A stretch of 36,103 nt of DNA, from positions 1-36,103 of IMG/VR virus record IMGVR_UViG_3300044712_002700; one strand, 5' to 3'. The notes below the pieces were generated by a model. The model was not told the DNA's origin. It saw nothing but the letters and a program-made list of their open reading frames with translations, and did no database searches. Position 1 is the first letter of the stretch, and each line of letters starts with the position of its first letter. This stretch comes from a virus. The translations under genes and the position numbers were made by a program. Below, in pieces: positions 22,218-29,123 of the stretch.

Positions 22218-22351
22218 TTCCTCGCCTCCTGTTTGATCCTATCCTGCAATTCGTTGATTTCCCGGAGCAGCGTTACCTTTTCCTCCACCGGGGCTTTCCG
22301 GTTGAATGCGTCGGTCTGCTGGTTGACCTTGGCGGCGATCTTCTGCTCCAC
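22214..22351 (-). CDS. 45-residue coiled-coil protein, GTG start
   Basis: A 45-residue protein with a predicted GTG start at 22351, since a TAG lies just upstream in frame. It is highly helical (VTLLREINELQDRIKQEAR at the end). The short motif P-V-E-(Q/E)-K occurs twice around KAPVEEKV, and the DNA GCCCCGGTGGAG is repeated, which suggests a small internal duplication. It ends in a 4-bp overlap with the TTG-started gene. Only moderately supported, as the ribosome site for the GTG is weak. Confidence 0.4.
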   Translation of the reverse strand: MEQKIAAKVNQQTDAFNRKAPVEEKVTLLREINELQDRIKQEARN

Positions 22352-22387
22352 CGGGGCGCTTTGCTATGGGGGTGCTGAGTGGGGGGA

Positions 22388-22618
22388 TCATAAGGGCACC
22401 ATCCACGACGGTCTGATTCCGTGCGGCTGTCGCTGATCCTGGATCCATTTGTCGCTGGCGGCAATCCACTCGTGATCCGGCGCGTTGTAATCGCACGGGA
22501 ACAGCCCTTCAAGATGCCAGAGTGTGACGTATTCCCAATGCAGAACGTTTCCTTCGTGAGTCTCGCACATCTGGCAGAAACGCACGACGCCCTCGCAGCA
22601 ATAATCACAGCAGCTCAT
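22388..22618 (-). CDS. Cys-rich small protein
   Basis: A 76-residue protein with CCDYCC at residues 3-8 and CQMC at 15-18, a zinc ribbon or knuckle, followed by a Trp/His-rich part (GNVLHWEYVTLWHLEGLF and PDHEWIAASDKWIQDQ). The start overlaps the preceding stop by 4 bp. No family recognised. Confidence 0.6.
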   Translation of the reverse strand: MSCCDYCCEGVVRFCQMCETHEGNVLHWEYVTLWHLEGLFPCDYNAPDHEWIAASDKWIQDQRQPHGIRPSWMVPL

Positions 22619-22926
22619 TTCTTCAGCCTCCGAATATTACGGAACCAATAGTGCCCACCGGCCCGGCTCTGGTACCAGAACATCATCCAGTATGTCGGGT
22701 AATTCTTTGAGTTCTTCAGAGCGGAAATGATGCTCTCGCACCCGCTCCATCCCCCGGTACTGAGTTGCAGGGTTCGGCGTTTCTTGTCCCATTTCGGCGG
22801 GAATCCATTCACCCAGTTATCGCAGAGATATTCTGTGAACTTGATCGGGTCGTCTTCCAATATGTTGAACGCCGCGATCCTCTCCAGCGTTTCTTCTGTT
22901 GGGTATCCGTGTTGATCGATAGTCAT
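22615..22926 (-). CDS. small early protein with Trp-rich end
   Basis: A 103-residue protein. It has EETLERIAAFNI at the start, then EYLCDNWVNGFPPKWDKK, RTLQLSTGGWSGCESIIS and a Trp/Tyr-rich end (YWMMFWYQSRAGGHYWF). The GWSGNE-like turn and following helix recall a small phage family of unknown function. It is joined by 4-bp overlaps to both neighbours. No active site is seen; function unknown. Confidence 0.6.
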   Translation of the reverse strand: MTIDQHGYPTEETLERIAAFNILEDDPIKFTEYLCDNWVNGFPPKWDKKRRTLQLSTGGWSGCESIISALKNSKNYPTYWMMFWYQSRAGGHYWFRNIRRLKK

Positions 22927-23177
22927 TCCTGCATCACTCCTTTTTCCTCCTCTGCTGTGTTGTTGTTCCTTAGCTGTTCCGCCGCCCTCTCCGCGTCCTG
23001 CTGCATCTGTGCTTCAGTTGCACAGGGCTTTTCGCAATAGCAGATATCGATCACCGAGTCGTCCATGAGTACGGCCGTGCCACTCACCCGGGGCGTTGTG
23101 GGCCGGAGGTACTTCTTGCAGATTGCACAATGACATGAATACCATTTCCGGGATTTGCCGGCTTCGATTTTGACCAT
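22923..23177 (-). CDS. zinc-ribbon small protein
   Basis: An 84-residue protein. CHCAICKKYLRP near residue 16 and CYCEKPC near 46-52 form a likely zinc site, followed by a helical Gln/Glu-rich tail (EAQMQQDAERAAEQLRNN). The ATG at 23177 overlaps the methyltransferase stop by one base, which decides the start. Function unknown. Confidence 0.6.
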   Translation of the reverse strand: MVKIEAGKSRKWYSCHCAICKKYLRPTTPRVSGTAVLMDDSVIDICYCEKPCATEAQMQQDAERAAEQLRNNNTAEEEKGVMQE

Positions 23178-23695
23178 TATGCGGTCACGCTCCGGGGTTG
23201 TTCGATGGTTTTGCCTATCCATGGGAGATTGAAACACGTCTTTCTGAAGATCACAACGCATGATGAGAACGTTGGGCTGTTCCTCACCGGGTTTCCCTCC
23301 TCGTCATATCCTACAAACCGGACCCTGCCCTTGATGAACCGGATCTCCTGCGCTTTCATGGCGTAATTGTGCCACCATTTCGTATCAGTGGCGCACGGCA
23401 CGAGACAGACCACGACAGCGCCTTTCTGCGATTCCTCATAGGCTTTCTGCATGAACCGGTCGATGTTGCCGGCTGAATAAGGGGGATTGAGATAGAATGT
23501 TTTTGCCCCGAGTGTTTGCCAACTGATCTTCGTTGAGTCCTGCCCAAAATAATTCCATCCGCATTTTGAGTTTTCCGCATTTGCCGCCGCGTCAACCTGA
23601 AAATTGAACTCCTGATCTAACAGGTCAAACAACCATTGCGGCGTGCCCCATTCGTCCTTCGGAGTTACGATCTTCGCGGTGCGTTTGTGGGACAT
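23177..23695 (-). CDS. phage-type DNA N6-adenine methyltransferase
   Basis: A 172-residue enzyme of the phage Dam family. It has the opening EWGTPQWLFDLLDQEF (the GTP..L/F..L motif), a core VDAAAN and the catalytic NPPY at residues 70-73 (FYLNPPYSAGNI). It transfers a methyl group from S-adenosylmethionine to adenine N6 in double-stranded DNA. It follows the C5 methyltransferase on the same transcript with no gap. Without a nuclease nearby it is probably anti-restriction rather than part of a restriction system. Length is normal for the family. Confidence 0.9.
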   Translation of the reverse strand: MSHKRTAKIVTPKDEWGTPQWLFDLLDQEFNFQVDAAANAENSKCGWNYFGQDSTKISWQTLGAKTFYLNPPYSAGNIDRFMQKAYEESQKGAVVVCLVPCATDTKWWHNYAMKAQEIRFIKGRVRFVGYDEEGNPVRNSPTFSSCVVIFRKTCFNLPWIGKTIEQPRSVTA

Positions 23696-25180
23696 TCAGC
23701 AACACCCCGCCGCAGCTAGTTCCTGCATATACCCCATTGTGAGCGCTTCGGCCATGAGGGGGCAGACGGCATTGCCGATCTGCTTGACGACCTCGCCCCG
23801 GTTGCCTGTGAAGATGTAATCACGGGGGAAACTCTGCGCCGCTGCAAGCTCATGGGGCTTGAGCATCCGGAAACCGATGCGGACATTTTCGGGGGTGATG
23901 AGAGCGAAGCGATCACGGGTTGGCACTACCGGCAATGGTTGAGATATCGGTTGGCATACGCCGTTGCCGTAATACTCCATGATGAGAGGCTGCACAACGC
24001 TGATCGCTCCTTTGGTTGCGATGGTGGAGAGGGGGCCGTTCGTTGGCCGCACTTCTCCGCACGAGTGCTGCGGAACAAACAGGGGTTCGATTAAGCAGGC
24101 CTCTTCCTGAGTGGTGAGTGTTTGAATAGGATCGTTGACACTCCTAACGTAACCCCCGTTTGCCCCGTAATGCCCTTTGAACATCACGAGCGGTTCTATC
24201 AGGCAGTGATCCTCTTTTGTAACTACCGTTGATAGTGGCTCGTTGATACTCCTCATACGACCTTTGCTTGAAGTGTGTCCCAATGCCATTACGAGCGGCT
24301 GCACGAGTCCATAGCGGTTTGAAGTGTCAAGTACTGGGATTGGTGCATCCAGCGAGTGAACACGATTTGCGCCGCCATTGTACCGCACCAGGAACGGATT
24401 TGCATATGGCCCCCAGTACTTTTCGATACCCCGAAGGATCCGGTTCATCGTGTTTTGAACGAGTGGTTTCGATCGCTCATCTATGATCTGCGTTGGAAGC
24501 GACCAGTCGATGATATCCCGAGCCGGTACCCACGAGGGCAACCGTTCGGTGAGTGTGCCGTTGGGGCTAATCTGCGCGTGGGATGGTTCCGGCCAAAGGA
24601 TCGATTTCCCGCTCGCTTGCCGCACTGCTTGAATGAACAGCCGGCGCCGGGTTGTTGGTGCTCCGAAATCGGCAGCATTCATTACGTGCCAATCGACAGT
24701 ATACCCCATCGCCCGTATCATACCGATAAACGCGGCAAATGTCTCGCCTTTTTGTTCCTGAACGGGACGGTGCGTTTCTTCATCCAGCGGTCCCCAGCTC
24801 TGGAACTCCGGGACATTCTCTATGATTAGCCGGTCCACAGTCAGCTTGTCCAGCCAGTCCAGGACCGTGAACGGTGTTACCCGGCTCTGGTCATCGCAGG
24901 GTTTTCCACCCCGGGCTACCGAAAAGTGTGTACAGGCAGGAGAGGCCCACAGGAGGGCGACTTTCCTGCCCGGTATGAGATCGGACGGGTTTACATCTGC
25001 AACGTCCCGGCAGATGTGCTCAGCGTCCGGGAAGTTGGCTTGGTGCGTCTCAATTGCCCGCTGCCAGTGATTGATGGCGTATGCGTCGATTGTCAGCCCG
25101 GCTTTCTCGGACGCCCATTTCATTCCCTGGCTTTCCCCTCCGCTGCCGCAGAACATATCGACGATTACGGGCGGGGTCAT
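23696..25180 (-). CDS. DNA C5-cytosine methyltransferase with repeated recognition domain
   Basis: A 494-residue enzyme. Motif I is VDMFCGSGGESQG (residues 7-19). The catalytic cysteine is C83 in ASPACTHFS, where most bacterial enzymes have PCQ. Motif VI is ENVPEFQSWG (121-130), and motif VIII GAPTTRRRLF (173-182). C-terminal motifs IX-X are RMLKPHELAAAQSFP and GNAVCPLMAEAL. Between about 280 and 440 five related repeats of 32-36 residues occupy the target-recognition part. It methylates cytosine in viral or host DNA, likely protecting against host restriction. It starts in a 4-bp overlap with a small Cys-rich gene. Confidence 0.93.
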   Translation of the reverse strand: MTPPVIVDMFCGSGGESQGMKWASEKAGLTIDAYAINHWQRAIETHQANFPDAEHICRDVADVNPSDLIPGRKVALLWASPACTHFSVARGGKPCDDQSRVTPFTVLDWLDKLTVDRLIIENVPEFQSWGPLDEETHRPVQEQKGETFAAFIGMIRAMGYTVDWHVMNAADFGAPTTRRRLFIQAVRQASGKSILWPEPSHAQISPNGTLTERLPSWVPARDIIDWSLPTQIIDERSKPLVQNTMNRILRGIEKYWGPYANPFLVRYNGGANRVHSLDAPIPVLDTSNRYGLVQPLVMALGHTSSKGRMRSINEPLSTVVTKEDHCLIEPLVMFKGHYGANGGYVRSVNDPIQTLTTQEEACLIEPLFVPQHSCGEVRPTNGPLSTIATKGAISVVQPLIMEYYGNGVCQPISQPLPVVPTRDRFALITPENVRIGFRMLKPHELAAAQSFPRDYIFTGNRGEVVKQIGNAVCPLMAEALTMGYMQELAAAGCC

Positions 25181-25410
25181 GGCAGCGTCTCCTCTCTTTT
25201 TGAGAAGTGCTTCAAGAGAATCTTTAAAAGAAGATCTCTGTCAATAACGCGGGTCCCTTCCAGGGCGTTTGATTTTATGGCCCCACTCTCTTTGCATTCA
25301 TTGACGAATGCCTCCGAACAATCTTTGAGTGGAACTTCCCGTTTCCACATGCGCCAGTATCGGCACATATCGCCGCAGTCGCCGTAATCACATTTTTTGC
25401 AGCGCTTCAT
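25177..25410 (-). CDS. small Cys-rich protein
   Basis: A 77-residue protein. MKRCKKCDYGDCGDMCRYW at the start packs four to five cysteines, followed by DCSEAFVNEC. A single zinc or iron-sulfur site is possible. The C-terminus is helical and basic (LLLKILLKHFSKREE). The ATG at 25410 overlaps the HNH-like gene stop by 4 bp and ends in a 4-bp overlap with the methyltransferase gene. Function unknown. Confidence 0.6.
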   Translation of the reverse strand: MKRCKKCDYGDCGDMCRYWRMWKREVPLKDCSEAFVNECKESGAIKSNALEGTRVIDRDLLLKILLKHFSKREETLP

Positions 25411-26075
25411 GCTTTCGCCCCCTTCTTCGCCACGGCATCCCCGCACCCGACCGGCGCCGGCTTCAGCGCCTTGGTCCGGGCAAACGTGCACCGGCTCCCA
25501 ATCGTGGACTTCCCGCAGGCCCCGCCGATCCGGTGGAACTTGCAGGGGTGCTTTACCTTTTTCTCGCGGCGTTTTCTGGCTTGGTTCGCGTTATAGTCCC
25601 GGACGGCCCCGGCGAATCTCTCCCGGCTCTCCTGCTGGATCTGTTTCTCCTCAGGGTGTTTCTCGTAATAGCAGGACCAGCACTCTTGCTCCCGGTCAAG
25701 GATATACGACATTTTGCCTTTCTTCAGGCATTCCGGGCAGGGTTTCATGCCCCGTTCGTACTGCCGGTTACAGCTCAGGCAGGTGATCTCCATGTACCGG
25801 GGATCCCATATCAGATAGAGTTCTTCCGATGCGTAGAGGTGCCGGCTGGTGTGGTTGATAGTGAGCCGGGCGGTCTTTTCCAGTCCCTTTGAATTGGTCC
25901 ATTTCTGCCCGTGTTTCCGGTGACAGTAGACGCATTCGGCTTCGGGGGTGTGGGCGTGCTCTTCCAGGAGCGCCTTCCATCGCGGTGACCGGCGCCATTT
26001 GTCCTGCATCTTCCGGCGAGTGGCTACCCTCCGGGTTTGCGGGCATGAGACGGTGATTGGTGAGGTGCCGGTCAT
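25407..26075 (-). CDS. HNH-nuclease-like protein with several zinc sites
   Basis: A 222-residue protein. Residues 30-95 show the HNH pattern: CVYCHRKHG, then LTINHTSRHLY with the central Asn-His, then WDPRYMEITCLSCNRQYERG closing with CxxC-N. Two more pairs, CPEC and CWSC, follow, and the end carries HPCKFHRIGGACGKSTIGSR, another Cys/His site. HNH domains cut DNA in homing, packaging or phage-defence roles. Here it lies far from the terminase and next to methyltransferases, so a role with them is possible. Start at 26075 is set by the 4-bp overlap with the membrane-peptide gene. Confidence 0.65.
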   Translation of the reverse strand: MTGTSPITVSCPQTRRVATRRKMQDKWRRSPRWKALLEEHAHTPEAECVYCHRKHGQKWTNSKGLEKTARLTINHTSRHLYASEELYLIWDPRYMEITCLSCNRQYERGMKPCPECLKKGKMSYILDREQECWSCYYEKHPEEKQIQQESRERFAGAVRDYNANQARKRREKKVKHPCKFHRIGGACGKSTIGSRCTFARTKALKPAPVGCGDAVAKKGAKA

Positions 26076-26173
26076 GATGGCACTCTCCGGGCCCCGGCTA
26101 TCCATGCAGAGATCCAGCCAAGGAAGTACCCGACAACGATCAGAGATGTGTAGGTTACAATCAAGGGGGTCAT
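26072..26173 (-). CDS. 33-residue single-span membrane peptide
   Basis: A 33-residue peptide, TPLIVTYTSLIVVGYFLGW followed by ISAWIAGARRVPS, that is one hydrophobic helix plus a basic tail. Four-base ATGA overlaps on both sides make real translation likely. It could be a holin-like or inner-membrane factor of an unknown kind. Confidence 0.6.
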   Translation of the reverse strand: MTPLIVTYTSLIVVGYFLGWISAWIAGARRVPS

Positions 26174-26415
26174 GATAGCGCGACCCCCAGGGATTTCGGA
26201 GCAGGTTGGTTCGGATTGTCGGCCCGCATCTTTGCGTACACTTGCCCGCAGCTCTTCCCGCAGGTTGGCCGGATCCCTTTCTTGAGATACTTCCGGTATG
26301 TCGATGGAGACAATGGGAATTTTTTCTCGCAGGCAGGACACTCCGGGTATACCCAGCGGTCTTTTTTTACGGATAACACGCTTTTGGCCGATGTTCTCCG
26401 ATTGGTGCCGGTCAT
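26170..26415 (-). CDS. small zinc-finger-like protein
   Basis: An 81-residue protein. It has CPAC (WVYPECPACEKKFPLSP) and TCGKSC (TYRKYLKKGIRPTCGKSC), a treble-clef-like pair of sites with basic residues between, suggestive of nucleic-acid binding. The start at 26415 overlaps the previous stop by 4 bp. Function unknown. Confidence 0.6.
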   Translation of the reverse strand: MTGTNRRTSAKSVLSVKKDRWVYPECPACEKKFPLSPSTYRKYLKKGIRPTCGKSCGQVYAKMRADNPNQPAPKSLGVALS

Positions 26416-26678
26416 GATTCTGACCCCATAAGTTGCCACGGGTGTGTTTCACGCTCGTTTTCTGACAGGCGCAGCATACTGGAGCCGTGTGTCGATATTC
26501 CCGACAGAACCGGCTGTGTTTTCTCATGCCGGTGCATCCCAATATTGTCAGCGGGTACCGGCTCCGTGCAGGTGCAGGCGTGTTCCGGGTGTGGGGTTTC
26601 GTGCTGCCATTTGCCATCTACGAGATGAATTCTATGACCGCAACCGCACCGGGAAAGGGTTTTGGAGTACCGGGTCAT
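26412..26678 (-). CDS. small Cys/His-rich protein
   Basis: An 88-residue protein. CGCGHRIHLVDGKWQHETP and HACTCTEP give about four cysteines and several histidines near the start, a likely zinc site. The rest is polar. It starts in a 4-bp overlap with the RHH-like gene upstream, which sets the start at 26678. No family recognised. Confidence 0.55.
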   Translation of the reverse strand: MTRYSKTLSRCGCGHRIHLVDGKWQHETPHPEHACTCTEPVPADNIGMHRHEKTQPVLSGISTHGSSMLRLSENERETHPWQLMGSES

Positions 26679-27142
26679 GCCTGTACCGCCTTTCGCACGA
26701 ACTGATCGATATCCTGCCAGCGGAGATCCATCTGACACCGGTGCGAGATTTCATCGACCAGGGTTTTCCGGGCACTTTCTGATGTGGCCCATTGGTCGTC
26801 ATGCTCCGGGAGATCGATCTTCCGGAATGATAGCCGATGGATCTCGTCGATTACAGTCTGCTCGATAATGAGTGCCCGTTCACTGGCTTCCCTGGCTTCG
26901 CGTTCCTTGATGGATTCTTTCTCATGCACGAGTTTCTTCTGTGCCATGAGCTTAGCACGGGCCCGGCTCGATATCTCACGGGCACGAAGCCGGATATTAA
27001 GATCGGCATATTCCGGACAATTGAAAAATTCCTCCTCGATAAGCCGGAAGAATTCAGAGATGTGTTGTTTCCCTACCTCGTCCTGAACAACAGAATGATA
27101 CTCGTCGTCGAGATAGAGATTGACCCGGATATTCTTTGCCAT
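26675..27142 (-). CDS. RHH-like protein with coiled coil
   Basis: A 155-residue protein. Residues 4-38 fit a ribbon-helix-helix unit: a strand IRVNLYLDD, helix EYHSVVQDEV, a turn and helix ISEFFRLIEEEFF. Residues 50-110 are a long charged coiled coil (RAREISSRARAKLMAQKK, ERALIIEQTVIDEIH). It may dimerise and bind DNA, perhaps as a regulator or a partitioning-type factor. It begins directly at the preceding stop (TGAATG). Function not established. Confidence 0.55.
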   Translation of the reverse strand: MAKNIRVNLYLDDEYHSVVQDEVGKQHISEFFRLIEEEFFNCPEYADLNIRLRAREISSRARAKLMAQKKLVHEKESIKEREAREASERALIIEQTVIDEIHRLSFRKIDLPEHDDQWATSESARKTLVDEISHRCQMDLRWQDIDQFVRKAVQA

Positions 27143-27445
27143 TCAGGCCACCCGGTTGTTTCCTGTGCACTCTCTCTCTCTCTCTCTCTCAGCTAGTGTA
27201 CTGTTGTACTTGTGTTGTGTTACACAACACAACTTTGATTTTTGATGAGGTGGGGAGACGGGTTTTTCAATTTCCTTAGGAAATGAAAGGGTGGCATCGG
27301 GTTTGGCATAGACATTCCCACAATCCTTGCAGATAGTGTTGTGCTGCCATGGGCGGTATCTCCCATTCCGGGATCCACATTCCGGGCAGGGGGCGTTTTT
27401 CCGGAGATCTTCACCGGCACCATGGAGCTTAAGTTGTTGGTTCAT
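27143..27445 (-). CDS. zinc-ribbon protein with repeat-encoded tail
   Basis: A 100-residue protein. Residues 18-45 form a clear zinc ribbon: CPECGSRNGRYRP, then TICKDCGNVY. The rest is a low-complexity tail, partly coded by a (CT)n run (the residues ERERERE) and by a hairpin sequence. It starts in a 4-bp overlap with the preceding gene and ends at the next start. The N-terminal ribbon is likely the functional part, perhaps DNA or RNA binding. The tail length may vary if the dinucleotide run slips. Confidence 0.6.
   Translation of the reverse strand: MNQQLKLHGAGEDLRKNAPCPECGSRNGRYRPWQHNTICKDCGNVYAKPDATLSFPKEIEKPVSPPHQKSKLCCVTQHKYNSTLAERERERECTGNNRVA
27170..27190. repeat. dinucleotide (CT)n microsatellite in a coding region
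   Basis: About ten and a half CT units in an unbroken 21-base run, coding for alternating Glu-Arg near the end of the zinc-ribbon gene. Gain or loss of one unit would shift the frame of the last codons and could change the junction to the next gene, whose start lies 28 bases away. Confidence 0.9.
27210..27232. repeat. 10-bp inverted repeat with a 3-base loop
   Basis: TTGTGTTGTG-TTA-CACAACACAA is a perfect 10-bp inverted repeat, 19 bases from the (CT)n run. TGTAC also occurs twice nearby. It lies inside the zinc-ribbon gene. It could form a hairpin in mRNA or a cruciform, or bind a dimeric protein. Confidence 0.85.
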
Positions 27446-28467
27446 TCCGCCCCCATCGCTCTATCCACAATCGCACTCAGCGCCTCCGCCGGGGTATCAT
27501 GGCCGTCCGTCCGCATGACCCGGTGAATAAACGATGCCTGCTGTGGTGACGGTTCCCAATTGATCTGCATGGTGTTCTTCTTCACAACCAGCGGGGGATG
27601 TTCCTGGAGGATCTTCCCACCCGTTACGGAGCATTGCGAGGCCGGCACGAATCCCCCGGCTGCCGCTCTCCGCTGCCGCTCAAGATACGGGCAGAACTTC
27701 TGGTCCTTGATGAAACTCCCGGAGAGGTTGCACCTGTCACCGATCTGTCCTTTCACAAGGTGGCATTGGTTGTCGGGGCATTTGCCGGTCCGGCACACTT
27801 CGGTGGACCATTCGGACGCCACTCCAGACTTCAGGAAAATTTGGCAAGCCGGATCGCACTTCTCCCCAATTGGAAGACTGCACGGGACTTCTGGTTTGTA
27901 TCTGCATGTTTTCATCTCAGGGGTAAGCCCCGTGACTGTTGCCGGTATCGGTTTTTCCGGTGCAGGGGGCTGGTTGGCTGCGGCTGCTGCGAACTCACTT
28001 TTCCGGATCTCTTCGCCAAGGATCACGCCACAGTCTGAGGGCTTTGGAGCCTCTCCGGGTTGGTAGCAGAAGGACGCTTTCTTTGCGAGTTCGGGATCAC
28101 GGGAGGGTTTTTCCAATTCTGTTTTGTCTGGCTTTTTTTCCTGTTTGGAGGTAGATTCTACCTTTGTTTTGGAAATTTCCAATTTACTCTGTAAATCGCG
28201 GGCCGTTACCCGCTTCTGTGCAAGGAGCCGCTCGGTCACAAAACAAAGCCCCTCGGTCCTGCGGTCATCTTTTAGAGGGATGATGACCCGGGCCGCCCCC
28301 AAGGGAAAACTCTCAATAACTTTCTTTTCGTCGAGCTCCCGGTGCTGTTTCATCAGCATATCAACGATCTCGATATATGCCTCCAGCCGGGACATTTCGG
28401 CCCGGTCCAGCCCGCAGAAGTTCCCCTCTTTACGGAATTTCTTGATAAAATCGTAACAATACGACAT
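27442..28467 (-). CDS. large Cys-rich early protein of unknown function
   Basis: A 341-residue protein, the second largest of the early genes. Residues 1-100 are helical and charged. A stretch near residues 55-95 (GAARVIIPLKDDRRTEGL, then TERLLAQKRVTARDLQSKL) loosely recalls the helix pair of ParB-like proteins, but this is weak. Residues 100-150 form a Lys/Glu linker. Residues 180-300 hold about twelve cysteines (CRYKPEVPC, CDPAC, CRTGKCPDNQC, CNLSG, CPYLE, CSVTG), probably zinc-bound. The end has PSPQQASFIHRVMR. A replication or partition role is possible; no enzyme motif was seen. Confidence 0.6.
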   Translation of the reverse strand: MSYCYDFIKKFRKEGNFCGLDRAEMSRLEAYIEIVDMLMKQHRELDEKKVIESFPLGAARVIIPLKDDRRTEGLCFVTERLLAQKRVTARDLQSKLEISKTKVESTSKQEKKPDKTELEKPSRDPELAKKASFCYQPGEAPKPSDCGVILGEEIRKSEFAAAAANQPPAPEKPIPATVTGLTPEMKTCRYKPEVPCSLPIGEKCDPACQIFLKSGVASEWSTEVCRTGKCPDNQCHLVKGQIGDRCNLSGSFIKDQKFCPYLERQRRAAAGGFVPASQCSVTGGKILQEHPPLVVKKNTMQINWEPSPQQASFIHRVMRTDGHDTPAEALSAIVDRAMGAE

Positions 28468-28471
28468 TTTC

Positions 28472-28612
28472 TCATATCCCCCCTAACCTTATCGCCCTCT
28501 GCTCATAGATGGCGGAAATCTCGTGTTCCCTTCCCTTGATTAATAGCGCAGACTCTCTCCTGCTCTGGAGGCTCCGGAGCCGGCGCAGACGGGCGTTCTT
28601 GGCTTTTCCCAT
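28472..28612 (-). CDS. tiny basic protein
   Basis: A 46-residue basic protein (GKAKNARLRRLRSLQSRRES, then a helical end). The ATG at 28612 overlaps the previous stop by one base, which rules out the earlier ATG. It may bind nucleic acid by charge. It ends 4 bp before the large Cys-rich gene. Function unknown. Confidence 0.55.
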   Translation of the reverse strand: MGKAKNARLRRLRSLQSRRESALLIKGREHEISAIYEQRAIRLGGI

Positions 28613-29118
28613 CACGCACCACCCTCTATTCTTTCTTCGAGTTCGGCCAACTCTCTCTGAACACACCGGAACTCGCTATTTAATGATTTCCCGCCACCGT
28701 CTCTGAAGGGGAAAAGGTCGTTCATGACGGCACAAAAGGCGTCATGTTTCGCCCATGCACGATGTGATTCTTTGTGCTTACCGACACGGTGTAACAGCAT
28801 CGCCAAATGCATGTAGTTGTATTGGAGAACGTCGAGTTGCTGGTATAATTGGAAAGCATCCATCCGATTTTTGAGATTCCATCTCGTCGTTGTATGATGT
28901 TTATGGAAATACCGAATTGAATTTTCAAGCCGGGATTCAAACGGGCGTGATGGTTTAATTTCCGGGTCGTCATACGTGGTTGTATATCCGTGAGGACAGA
29001 CGTTTTCCCGGCGATTTGTTTTGCAGAAATAATATGGCCGGTCTGGAAAAACGCATTTTATTTTCCCCGAATCGACCTCCTCTTGAGATGCGCACGAATC
29101 AACCCTTGGATCGCTCAT
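28612..29118 (-). CDS. early protein of unknown function
   Basis: A 168-residue protein. A Cys-containing front (KCVFPDRPYYFCKTNRREN, then VCPHGYTTTYD) is followed by a helical, His-rich body (IRYFHKHHTTTRWNLKNRM, then QLYQQLDVLQYNYMHLAMLL). It ends in a Glu-rich helix (ELAELEERIEGGA). No family recognised. It starts 5 bp after the Bro-N gene stop and overlaps the next by one base. Confidence 0.55.
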   Translation of the reverse strand: MSDPRVDSCASQEEVDSGKIKCVFPDRPYYFCKTNRRENVCPHGYTTTYDDPEIKPSRPFESRLENSIRYFHKHHTTTRWNLKNRMDAFQLYQQLDVLQYNYMHLAMLLHRVGKHKESHRAWAKHDAFCAVMNDLFPFRDGGGKSLNSEFRCVQRELAELEERIEGGA

Positions 29119-29123
29119 CTCAA

